Part shown: positions 52,450 to 60,322 of the stretch, piece after piece | Position numbering within the stretch: position 1 is the stretch's first letter | How the letters are laid out: each line of letters opens with the position of its first letter | Origin: JAWKXU01 sp020446465 | Lineage (GTDB): Bacteria > Pseudomonadota > Alphaproteobacteria > Sphingomonadales > Sphingomonadaceae | DNA: 64,000 bases | Direction: 5' to 3' | Assembly: GCA_041396845.1 (NCBI GenBank) | Contig: JAWKXU010000003.1 | Location: forward strand, 642,940 to 706,939 | Notes under the pieces: model-generated | The model's database searches: none | What the model was told of the DNA's origin: nothing | What the model saw: the letters and a program-made list of their open reading frames with translations, nothing else | Made by a program: the position numbers and the translations under genes

Positions 52450-53397
52450 ATGCTTTTCGAAAACGTCACTACCGATTGCGAACTACTCGATCTGGCAGAC
52501 GATGGTCGCCACAAATTGCGCGACGAACCGCTCGCTCGTGAATCGACCGTATTTTGTATTCAGTTGCCTGAACATGGAATCGCCGGATGGGTTTATCCGC
52601 GCGTGACGGCAGACGGGATGGCCGGCGGCACCGTCTGCGTATTTGGCCCGGGCGTGCAGGGCGGATCCATCTTCGAGAGTTTTCGCAACGTCCGCATCGA
52701 CGACAGTGCCGATTTCAGCGACTGGGATGTCGGCGGCATCCGCCTGAAACTGGGTGAGCCTTTGAGGACCGCCGACGTGGTCTATCAGGGTGAACGGGTG
52801 GCGATGGACTTCACGTTCGATGCCACGCATCCGGCGTATAGCTATGACTCGCATCCAGACGGCTGCCCGCAATATTTCGCCGACAACCGCTTTGAACAGG
52901 GCGGGAAGGTCAAGGGCACGATCACGATCGACGGCAAGAGTTACACATTCGATACCATCGGCCAGCGCGATCACAGCTGGGGGACGCGTAACTGGGGTGT
53001 AAATTACCACTACAAGTGGTTTCACGCGACGAACGAGGATTCCAGCATCCACTTCTTTAAAATGGAATATCTTGGCCGCCACCTTATCCGCGGATACGTC
53101 TTCAAAGGCGGGCACATGTCGCAGATCACCGAGGTCGATGTTATCGACTTCGAACTGGACGAGGATATGATCCACAAGGCGATCGAGGTTTCAATTAAGG
53201 ATCTCGCCGGACGAACGACGCATATCGTGGGCAAACATTTCGCACATCAGGTCTACCCGATCGATGAGCTCAACATTCTCAACGAAGTTGCTATCACCAC
53301 CCAGATCGACGGCAAGCCAGGACTCGGCTGGTGCGAGATGTACTGGGACAGCCGGTATCTCGACCACATGAAACAACACCGGCATATTCGGCGCTGA
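52450..53397 (+). CDS. AttH/CrtC-like protein A1 (DHSWG motif)
   Basis: This 315-residue soluble beta-rich protein carries QRDHSWGTRNWGVNYHYKW (D174-G178) and THPAYSYDSHPDGCPQYFAD. These blocks recur in A3 (59362), and DHSWG also in A2 (55099). I place it with lipocalin-like AttH/CrtC-type proteins recently split into DUF7064/DUF7065, from memory. Such proteins bind or hydrate hydrophobic molecules, but no activity is proven for this group. ATG 52450 fits the family start. Its stop overlaps the kinase start (TGATG). Confidence 0.72.
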   Translation: MLFENVTTDCELLDLADDGRHKLRDEPLARESTVFCIQLPEHGIAGWVYPRVTADGMAGGTVCVFGPGVQGGSIFESFRNVRIDDSADFSDWDVGGIRLKLGEPLRTADVVYQGERVAMDFTFDATHPAYSYDSHPDGCPQYFADNRFEQGGKVKGTITIDGKSYTFDTIGQRDHSWGTRNWGVNYHYKWFHATNEDSSIHFFKMEYLGRHLIRGYVFKGGHMSQITEVDVIDFELDEDMIHKAIEVSIKDLAGRTTHIVGKHFAHQVYPIDELNILNEVAITTQIDGKPGLGWCEMYWDSRYLDHMKQHRHIRR

Positions 53398-54611
53398 TGT
53401 CTATGCACGACATACGCCAAAGCCCTGATCAGGCCTTCGTGGAGACGCTACGCAAGCGTTTTCCAACCGAACCTGAAATTGATCGCGTGCTAACTCGCAA
53501 GATGACGCAGCGCGCGGGCGATCCATACGTTCCGGTGACACTAACGCAGATCGTCGAATGCTCTGAGCGCATGTTGAAAGCGCGCCTCGACAAACCCTTT
53601 ACGGTGAACAGTCCACGCTGGATGACCGGCGGTTCGTCAAAGCTGCAGATTGCCTTCGACCTAGATTGGCATGGCCCGGATGGCAACGAATCCCGACGCG
53701 TTACGCCGATGGTGCTACGCATGAGTCCAGCGGAATCGATTGTCGAGAGTTCTCGACGGCGCGAGTTCGAGATGATCTGCGCTTTGTCAGATCTGATTCC
53801 CGTGCCCAAGTGCTATTGGGAAGACGAGAACGCCGAGTTCTACCCCTATCCGGCGCTGGTCTTTGAACGTGTCGAGGGCGTGGCGAAACCTTCGACGGAT
53901 TCCTCGCAGCAAGTCACCGGGCTAGGCATAAATTACGGCGACCGGCTTCGGCCTGCCGTTACCCGTGAGTTCATGGGGGGGCTGGCGCGATTTCACACTG
54001 CTGATATTGCCGCGATGGATCTACCCTCCTTCGAAACCCCGCCTGTCGGCAGCAATGAAGGCATCCTTCGACAAGTTGCGATGTGGCGTCGCATTTGGGA
54101 AGAAGACCGCGGCGAGGAGGAGCCGATATTCCGGCTCGCCGCCAACTGGTTGGAATACAACGCGCCCGTGCTTGATCATGCGTCGATCATTCACGGTGAC
54201 TGCCGCAGCGGAAACTTTCTAATCGACGAGGCGGATGGCCACATCACCGCCTGGCTGGATTGGGAACTGACAACGATCGGCGACCGTCATCAAGATCTGA
54301 CCTGGGCGACATCGCTCGCCTATGCCCATACGGCCGATGACGGAAAAACGCTCCTCGTGAACGGTATGCTGCCCATTGAGGAATTTTATGCAGTTTATGA
54401 GCAGACTACCGGCCTTTCGGTCGATCCTGCTCGGATCCGCTATTTTCGCGTTTACAACGCCTGGGCTGCGGCAATCGTCTGCATCGCAACGGGTTATCGC
54501 GTCGCCCGTGGGGGCAAATCGCATCAGGACGTCGTGCTCACCTGGCTGAACGGCATCGGCGGCATGTTAATGGCGCAGCTTCATCACTCCTTGATCGAGG
54601 CAATGCAATGA
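53397..54611 (+). CDS. Aminoglycoside-phosphotransferase-fold kinase B1
   Basis: This 404-residue APH/choline-kinase-fold protein has a nucleotide loop TGGSSKLQIAFDL, VLRMSPAESIVESSRRREFE, the catalytic HGDCRSGNF (H266, D268, N273) and the metal-binding LDWE (D288). It belongs to the phosphotransferase family related to the ACAD10/11 N-domain and LvaA, which phosphorylates a hydroxyl on an acyl-CoA, rather than to drug-resistance enzymes. It overlaps A1 by one base and C1 by four (ATGA), so the three are coupled. Confidence 0.88.
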   Translation: MSMHDIRQSPDQAFVETLRKRFPTEPEIDRVLTRKMTQRAGDPYVPVTLTQIVECSERMLKARLDKPFTVNSPRWMTGGSSKLQIAFDLDWHGPDGNESRRVTPMVLRMSPAESIVESSRRREFEMICALSDLIPVPKCYWEDENAEFYPYPALVFERVEGVAKPSTDSSQQVTGLGINYGDRLRPAVTREFMGGLARFHTADIAAMDLPSFETPPVGSNEGILRQVAMWRRIWEEDRGEEEPIFRLAANWLEYNAPVLDHASIIHGDCRSGNFLIDEADGHITAWLDWELTTIGDRHQDLTWATSLAYAHTADDGKTLLVNGMLPIEEFYAVYEQTTGLSVDPARIRYFRVYNAWAAAIVCIATGYRVARGGKSHQDVVLTWLNGIGGMLMAQLHHSLIEAMQ

Positions 54612-55099
54612 TTCCGGAAATTGACGTTCAACTCGCCGCTGTAGTCAAGTCGCTTGCCGACAATGTGCTGCCAGCAGTCGATCAAGGCAATCCCATGGCG
54701 ATCGAGCAACTCCACCTTACACTCGCCACTCTGAACTTTGTGCGCGAGCGTTTGCCCAATCTCCACGCCTATCTTTGCCGCGACCTCGCCGACAACGTCG
54801 CCCTTGCTAGGCGTATCAATGCCGATGGTGCGATCATTGAAGACAGCGAACTGATACTTGCTAATCTCGGGCTGGGTCCGCACGCGATTGAACAGCAGGT
54901 TCGCGCGTTGAAGCAGGCAATTGCGGACCGCGTCGATGCAGCGCGCGGAACGCCTGAAGAAGCCGATGTCGCTGCTGCCGTCATGTCAGCGCAGGAACCG
55001 ATGATTCTGCGCGCCCGCGCTTGGGCGATCGACATGGGTTTCGAGCCGGATCGGTCTCAAATTCCACCTCTTACTGAACTTCTCGAGGATAATGACTAA
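54608..55099 (+). CDS. Small helical partner protein C1
   Basis: This 163-residue all-helical protein has DVQLAAVVKSLADNVLPAVD near the N-terminus followed by IEQLHLTLATLNFVRERLPN. C2 and C3 share the pattern (AVI/LV K.. .D.VLPAL, then AQEQA.L.. .L..L), as well as a C-terminal tail with a WA/W..GF/GW..D segment. The size and position after the kinase recall LvaB, the small protein needed by the LvaA kinase. Function is inferred only. Overlaps B1 (ATGA) and A2 (one base). Confidence 0.7.
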   Translation: MIPEIDVQLAAVVKSLADNVLPAVDQGNPMAIEQLHLTLATLNFVRERLPNLHAYLCRDLADNVALARRINADGAIIEDSELILANLGLGPHAIEQQVRALKQAIADRVDAARGTPEEADVAAAVMSAQEPMILRARAWAIDMGFEPDRSQIPPLTELLEDND

Positions 55100-56103
55100 T
55101 GATCGGACTTGAAGACGTCGAATATCATGTGCCCGAGAGCATCGACTACAAATATGCCGAGACCAACTATTTCATCGCAATGATTCCCGAAGAGCACATT
55201 CTTGCGACCTTCTATACCGTGACACGCAAGGCCGTTGGCGTCTGCCTCGTCGACGTTGCGATCTATGGCTGCCTGTCCGACAATCGCGGCGAGATGCTTT
55301 ATTACGATAGCCAGCAGCAGCTCCCTGCTCCCGAGCTGCTTTCCCGCTTCGAAACACCAAACGGACTGAAAGTTCATGCCCACGACCCGCGCAACTACAC
55401 GCTCGACTATGTGGGTTTCGACGATACCGAAGCACATCTGGAAATCGCGGGGCTTACCGAGCCCTTCGACATCCACGATCCACGCCACAGCCCTCATGCA
55501 AAGGCAAACGCGCAAGAACGCGCGGAGGGATCTGGGTTGGGCACCGCGTACAGCAATCATTTCGATCTCGCCTGCCACGTCACGGGCACATTGCGAATTC
55601 GCGGCCGCGACTACAGGGTCGATTGTGTCTCGACGATGGATCACAGCTGGGGCGAACGCTGCGAGGTCGGCCTGCGCTCCATGGCATGGACCAATGCCAA
55701 CTTCGGAAAAGACTACGGCCTACACTGGATCAACAGTCTCGATTTCAGCAAGCCTGCAGGCCAACAGGAAACACTGGCTCATGGCTATGCTTTTGAGGAT
55801 GGCGAGCTTTATGGACTCCGGCATCTGAAGCTGAAAACCAACCGGCTTGGCTCAATCGCAGTTGCGATCGACGCCGAAGCCATTGACGTTCGCGGAAAGA
55901 AACATACCCTCTATGGCAGTCCGATCGTTGGTGCGCCATGGTCGTGTTACACTAGCACGATGCTCTATGTCGCGATGAGCCGCTGGATAACCGATAGTGG
56001 ACGCATCGGTTACGGCCTTAATATGGAGAACCACCCCCTCGACATGATGGCACGCCTCCGCGGTCGCCGGTGGGACGAACGGCCAGGCACCATCTATACC
56101 TGA
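55099..56103 (+). CDS. AttH/CrtC-like protein A2 (DHSWG motif)
   Basis: This 334-residue member is the most divergent A protein. It keeps CVSTMDHSWGERCEVGLRSM (D181-G185) and the family's overall beta-rich layout but has no THP.Y block. The C-terminus ENHPLDMMARLRGRRWDERP differs from A1 and A3. ATG 55099 overlaps the stop of C1 (TAATG), indicating coupling. It may act on a different substrate or form a heteromer with A1/A3. Confidence 0.68.
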   Translation: MIGLEDVEYHVPESIDYKYAETNYFIAMIPEEHILATFYTVTRKAVGVCLVDVAIYGCLSDNRGEMLYYDSQQQLPAPELLSRFETPNGLKVHAHDPRNYTLDYVGFDDTEAHLEIAGLTEPFDIHDPRHSPHAKANAQERAEGSGLGTAYSNHFDLACHVTGTLRIRGRDYRVDCVSTMDHSWGERCEVGLRSMAWTNANFGKDYGLHWINSLDFSKPAGQQETLAHGYAFEDGELYGLRHLKLKTNRLGSIAVAIDAEAIDVRGKKHTLYGSPIVGAPWSCYTSTMLYVAMSRWITDSGRIGYGLNMENHPLDMMARLRGRRWDERPGTIYT

Positions 56104-56116
56104 GTGAACACCAAAA

Positions 56117-56860
56117 ATGAAAATTCTTTTCGTCTACGCCCATTCTCAGCCAACATCCTTCAATGCTGCCTTGCTCGATCAAGCGACCAAGGCAGCACGC
56201 GAGGGTGACCATGAAGTCATCGTCTCGAACTTGTACGCGATGGGTTTTAACCCTGTCGCTTCCGAAGCAGACTTCAAGGGAAGGCGCTTTCCGGGCCATC
56301 TGCAATACGATCGCGAACAAAAATACGCGGCGGAACACAATAGCTTCAGCGACGACATCGCCGCCGAGATCGAGAAGCTGATCTGGTGTGATATGCTCAT
56401 ATTGCAGTTTCCGCTCTGGTGGTATGGTGTTCCAGCTATCTTGAAAGGCTGGTTCGACCGCGTCTTCGTAAATGGGCTTATGTACGGCCAACTGGGCCGT
56501 TTCAATCACGGTGGACTCAGAGGGCGGCGTGCAATGATCTCCACGACGACCGGCTGTCTGCCGGAAATGGTTGGCGAAGCAAGGATTATGGGGCACCTTG
56601 ATGCGATACTCTGGCATCTTCAGTATGGCACGCTCGGCTATGTCGGTTTCGATGTGCTGGAGCCGTTCGTCTGCTGGTCAACCCGCTACAAGGATGATGC
56701 GCAGCGGCAAATCTACCTCAATTTGATGGCAAACCGGATACATGCGCTGGACAGCATTCCTGTCATCCCGACACACCAAGTCGAGGATTTCGGCAGCGAC
56801 TGGAGGTTGCGCCCCGGCATCGAGCCCCGAACCATCGGTCACTGTCACAAAAGCCAATGA
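56117..56860 (+). CDS. NAD(P)H quinone reductase, NQO1/MdaB flavodoxin-fold
   Basis: This 247-residue flavoprotein matches the NQO1/Kef-type family: KILFVYAHSQPTSFNAALLD at the N-terminus, LILQFPLWWYGVPAILKGWFDR (the FMN/FAD-binding heart) and the MISTTTGCL loop. It transfers two electrons from NAD(P)H to a quinone or enone. It sits between A2 (13-base gap) and B2 (ATGA overlap), the only non-repeated gene in the operon. It could reduce or detoxify a pathway quinone. Confidence 0.88.
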   Translation: MKILFVYAHSQPTSFNAALLDQATKAAREGDHEVIVSNLYAMGFNPVASEADFKGRRFPGHLQYDREQKYAAEHNSFSDDIAAEIEKLIWCDMLILQFPLWWYGVPAILKGWFDRVFVNGLMYGQLGRFNHGGLRGRRAMISTTTGCLPEMVGEARIMGHLDAILWHLQYGTLGYVGFDVLEPFVCWSTRYKDDAQRQIYLNLMANRIHALDSIPVIPTHQVEDFGSDWRLRPGIEPRTIGHCHKSQ

Positions 56861-58146
56861 AATATGGCTTTAAGAATTGGGGTTCAATTGATGTGATGAC
56901 TTTTCCAAGCGACGCGCGGACCGAAACACCTGACAATATGGTGAGGAATATGCCTGCTATCGACAAAAACAAACCTTCGGCTGAATGGATCGCCGAAGTC
57001 CAGCGACGTTTTCCGTGCGAGCCGGAAGTAGACCGCATTCTGACCGCCAAGCTAAAGCGTCGAGGCGGGCCGGGTTATTCGCCCGTTCCGTTAGACAAGC
57101 TGGTCGAGGGCACGCGCGCTTTGATTGCGGCCAATATCGGTGACGATTTCGAAATCACCGACGCCAGTTGGCTTTCGGGCGGAGCGTCCAAGCTTCAGAT
57201 GTTTTTCAACCTGACATGGGATGGGTCCGCGGAAGGCCATACGAAGACACCGATGGTGCTGCGTATGGAGCCAGCAGAGTCCATTTCCGAGACCAGCCGG
57301 CTGAGCGAATTTGCTGCCATCAAGGCGCTTGAGGGGCATATCCCTGTTCCTCCAACCTACTGGGTCGATGGCGACGGCAGTTTTCTGCCATATCCTGCGA
57401 TCATCTATGGCTTCGCCCAAGGCGTCGCCAAGCCGACTGAATCGACCAGCAACGTCACCGGCGTGGGCACGACGATGCCGGAGAAGATTCGGTCCGCGCT
57501 GGGCTCTCAGTTTGTCGAACATTGTGCCCTGCTACACACGTTTGATATTGAGAACGCAGATCTGGGTCCGATAGATCGCCCTGCCTCCGGCGATGAGGCC
57601 GTACTCTGGCAGCTCGATCACTGGGAACGGGTGTGGGAAGAGGACAGCGGCGAAGACGTTCCGCTTATGCGCCTCGCCATGGCGTGGATGCGCAAGAACC
57701 GTCCGCCGTGCGACCATCTCTCGCTGATTCATGGCGACTTCCGCACCGGCAATTTCCTCTTTACAGAGTACGACAACCACATCACCGCCTGGCTCGATTG
57801 GGAGTTTGCCCATATCGGCGATCGACACGAGGATGTGTCGTGGTCGATGAACCCCGTGTTTGGCCAGTATGCCGATGACGGCAAAACACTGTTGATCGGC
57901 GGCCTTATGCCGCGCGAGGAATTTCTCGCGGAATACGAACGTATCTCGGGCTTGCCCATCGACCAGAACCGGCTCGATTTCTACGCGATTTTCAACAACT
58001 ACAAAGCCATTGCGATCGTTCTGGCGACCGGCACCTGTATCGCTCGTAACGGCAAAACCCATCAGGATGTGCTGACCGCCTGGCTGGCAGGAATATCCTA
58101 TCTCTTGCTCGATGATCTGAGAGTGCAACTGGAAGGAGTATTGTAA
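56857..58146 (+). CDS. Aminoglycoside-phosphotransferase-fold kinase B2
   Basis: This is a paralogue of B1 (429 residues from ATG 56857, which overlaps the quinone reductase stop by four bases; ATG 56950 is an alternative near the B1 start). It has SGGASKLQMFFNLTWDG, VLRMEPAESISETSRLSEF, the catalytic HGDFRTGNF (H292, D294, N299) and LDWE (D314). All key residues are kept. It ends one base before the C2 start, and C2 follows as in cassette 1. Confidence 0.87.
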   Translation: MKYGFKNWGSIDVMTFPSDARTETPDNMVRNMPAIDKNKPSAEWIAEVQRRFPCEPEVDRILTAKLKRRGGPGYSPVPLDKLVEGTRALIAANIGDDFEITDASWLSGGASKLQMFFNLTWDGSAEGHTKTPMVLRMEPAESISETSRLSEFAAIKALEGHIPVPPTYWVDGDGSFLPYPAIIYGFAQGVAKPTESTSNVTGVGTTMPEKIRSALGSQFVEHCALLHTFDIENADLGPIDRPASGDEAVLWQLDHWERVWEEDSGEDVPLMRLAMAWMRKNRPPCDHLSLIHGDFRTGNFLFTEYDNHITAWLDWEFAHIGDRHEDVSWSMNPVFGQYADDGKTLLIGGLMPREEFLAEYERISGLPIDQNRLDFYAIFNNYKAIAIVLATGTCIARNGKTHQDVLTAWLAGISYLLLDDLRVQLEGVL

Positions 58147-58147
58147 C

Positions 58148-58684
58148 ATGGAACTTCGCCCTACACTCCAGTTGAAGGCAGTCATCAAGGCCATGACCGA
58201 TGTCGTGCTTCCTGCGCTCGACCCAAAGAATCAGCTCGCGCAGGAACAGGCTAACCTCTGTATACGAACGCTTCAGATACTATTGAGCCGCCTGCCACTT
58301 TCCTTCGCATTCGATCGAGATGAACTCGGTCGACTGATCGAACTTGCGCAGGATTTGGCTGATGCATCAGCAAAGCACTCCACCGTCGCCGAAGAGATCG
58401 CTGCGCTGTCTGAGGCCGCTGCAAAGGGATCGGACGTTCTCGACCGGGCGCGCGCAGTCCCGTCAGAACTCGAAACGGCTTCATTTGAGTTGCGCGCGAA
58501 AATCGGGGAGCTGATCCCCGCCCTTTATAATGAGGTGGAGTTGGAAGATCTCTCGAAAGTCAGCCGTCTCGTTACGGAAAATGCGCGTGAACAGCTCGCG
58601 CGCGATCGGAGCTGGCTGATCGGACAAGGCTGGGAACCCGATGCGGAGGCCATCCCGGCTATTGAAACACTGATTGGCGAATAA
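58148..58684 (+). CDS. Small helical partner protein C2
   Basis: This 178-residue protein repeats the C1 pattern: TLQLKAVIKAMTDVVLPALD, PKNQLAQEQANLCIRTLQIL near the N-terminus and SWLIGQGWEPDAEAIPAIET near the end (C1 has AWAIDMGFEPDRSQIPPLTE). The middle is helical and charged. The gene directly follows B2 with a one-base gap. It is the last gene before the IS200 insertion. Confidence 0.7.
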   Translation: MELRPTLQLKAVIKAMTDVVLPALDPKNQLAQEQANLCIRTLQILLSRLPLSFAFDRDELGRLIELAQDLADASAKHSTVAEEIAALSEAAAKGSDVLDRARAVPSELETASFELRAKIGELIPALYNEVELEDLSKVSRLVTENAREQLARDRSWLIGQGWEPDAEAIPAIETLIGE

Positions 58685-58800
58685 AACGAAATACCGGCCA
58701 GTTTCAGGCGAGAGATTTACCTGCCGACCGGGCAGCAAGAGTGAAAACAGATCAAACTTCGAGGTATGCCTGAATGACTGACCGGCTGACGCCGGTAGGT

Positions 58801-59220
58801 TCATGTCGCGGGGCTGAAGCCATGCTTGTGGGTATGGCGGTCGAGATAGCGCATGATGATGTCATCGGTGATGTTGCCGGACGTGGTTGAGAAGTAGCCC
58901 CGTTGCCAGAATCGCTGTCCCCAGTAGCGCTTGCGGATGTGTTCGAACTCCTGCTGGATCTTGCGCGAGGAACGCCCCTTGGCGCGGCGCACGAAATCGC
59001 TGACCGAGACGTGTGGCGGGATTTCGACGAACATATGCACGTGGTCGCGCGACAGCGCCCCATTGATGATCGTCACGCCCATTTCGGCGCAGACCTGCCG
59101 GATGATCTCACGCACCCGCAGGCGTACTTCGCCATGCAGCACCTTGAACCTATATTTCGGTGCCCAGACGAGATGATAGCGATGATGAAACGTAGTGTGG
59201 CAACCGGTTGAATAGCCCAT
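58801..59220 (-). CDS. tnpA: IS200/IS605 Y1 transposase TnpA
   Basis: This 139-residue HUH-type single-strand transposase has the metal-binding DHVHMFVEIPP (H-x-H) and the catalytic tyrosine in WQRGYFSTTSGN. The N-terminus GYSTGCHTTFHHRYHLVWAP is canonical. It is full length and looks functional. It inserted between cassettes 2 and 3 and likely changed the start region of A3. Confidence 0.93.
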   Translation of the reverse strand: MGYSTGCHTTFHHRYHLVWAPKYRFKVLHGEVRLRVREIIRQVCAEMGVTIINGALSRDHVHMFVEIPPHVSVSDFVRRAKGRSSRKIQQEFEHIRKRYWGQRFWQRGYFSTTSGNITDDIIMRYLDRHTHKHGFSPAT

Positions 59221-59289
59221 ATCAGGTATCCTCGGGAAAGTGAGACTTCACGCCTTACAGGCGGTCTCACTTTCCCGAGGATGCCTGAT
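59221..59289. repeat. Long hairpin upstream of tnpA
   Basis: The arms ATCAGGTATCCTCGGGAAAG... (59221-59246) and the complement (59264-59289) pair with one mismatch around a 17-base loop. This is the expected recognition hairpin of the IS200 left end and can also block translation of tnpA transcripts that enter from outside. Confidence 0.8.
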
Positions 59290-59361
59290 ATCGAGCGAGT
59301 CTGAGGCTGAAGCCAGTATCCGACTGAAGTCGGAGGGGTTGCTCCTCGCGCGTGACGCTAA

Positions 59362-60285
59362 ATGACTGATGCAAACAAGCAGTTCACGGAATTTCCTGTA
59401 GAGCATGGGTTCCGCCATAAACTTGCGCCCGAAAGCCGGGAATCGCTCGCGCACATTCTCATCTTTCCTGACGAAAAAACCGCAGGGTTCATCTATCCAA
59501 GCATGATGGGCACCGGCGAAGCTAAGGCTGTCGCCTGCTTCATTTCTCCGCACATCAACGACCAGCTCATCGAGACGGTCGAAGGAACTATCCCCGATGA
59601 CATGAACTTCGACGCCTGGCAGCTTGGCCCGTGCCGTATGGAAGTCGAGGAAGCCTTTAAACGCGTCAATATCGAGTGGAACGGCGACCTCATCAAAGTG
59701 ACGGGCAATTTCACCGCCACACACCCGCCCTATCCGTTCAGCACACACCCCAAAGGCAACCCGCCCTATTTTGGCGACAACCGCACCGAGCAACATGGTC
59801 GTTTTTCCGTCGATGTCGAACTGGAAGGCAAGAAATTCCATCACGATGGGTTCCTCGTTCGCGACCACAGCTGGGGGCCGCGCGTCTGGGGCCTTAACCA
59901 GCATTATAAATGGATCCACGCCACCACAGGCGACAGTTCGATGCATTTCTTCGAAATGCAGGGCTATGGTCGCACCGAGCTGCGCGGCTTCCTGTTCAAA
60001 GACGGCCTCATGCGCCACATCGAGAGCGTCGATTACGATTTCGTCTATAACGAGAACATGCTCCAACAGACTTTTCAGGTGATAGTCACTGACACTGATG
60101 GCCGCAAATCGTTCATCAGCTATGAAATGTTCGGCTTTCTCAGGAGCTGGTATGATCCCACATGTATCAATACGGGCATCGCAACGATCGAGTTTGATGG
60201 CGCGCCCGGTGTGGGCGTGTGTGAATTCTGCTGGAACAGCAATTACTTCGATTTCGCCAAGGAGCACGTCTCTCGCTTTGGCTGA
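59362..60285 (+). CDS. AttH/CrtC-like protein A3 (DHSWG motif)
   Basis: This 307-residue protein is closest to A1: THPPYPFSTHPKGNPPYFGD, VRDHSWGPRVWGLNQHYKW (D168-G172) and a GVCEFCWNSNYFDF C-terminus matching A1 GWCEMYWDSRYLDH. The ATG stands directly at the border of IS200-derived sequence with no close ribosome site, so the native start or leader may have been replaced. It is followed by B3 after 37 bases. Confidence 0.72.
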   Translation: MTDANKQFTEFPVEHGFRHKLAPESRESLAHILIFPDEKTAGFIYPSMMGTGEAKAVACFISPHINDQLIETVEGTIPDDMNFDAWQLGPCRMEVEEAFKRVNIEWNGDLIKVTGNFTATHPPYPFSTHPKGNPPYFGDNRTEQHGRFSVDVELEGKKFHHDGFLVRDHSWGPRVWGLNQHYKWIHATTGDSSMHFFEMQGYGRTELRGFLFKDGLMRHIESVDYDFVYNENMLQQTFQVIVTDTDGRKSFISYEMFGFLRSWYDPTCINTGIATIEFDGAPGVGVCEFCWNSNYFDFAKEHVSRFG

Positions 60286-60322
60286 AATGCCCAGATTTTG
60301 ACTATCAATCAGGATTTTGCTC

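Larger units (their letters stand above)
58741..59361 (-). mobile_element. IS200/IS605-type element inserted in the cassette operon
   Basis: tnpA lies on the minus strand, opposite to the operon. Downstream stands a small palindrome (ACCGGC-TGAC-GCCGGT, 58781-58796). Upstream is a 26-bp-arm hairpin (59221-59246 with 59264-59289, one mismatch), the subterminal hairpin type recognised by Y1 transposases. The outer sequence to 59361 is also present at 37524-37577. Exact cleavage sites are not defined. The element is alone, without tnpB. Confidence 0.75.
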
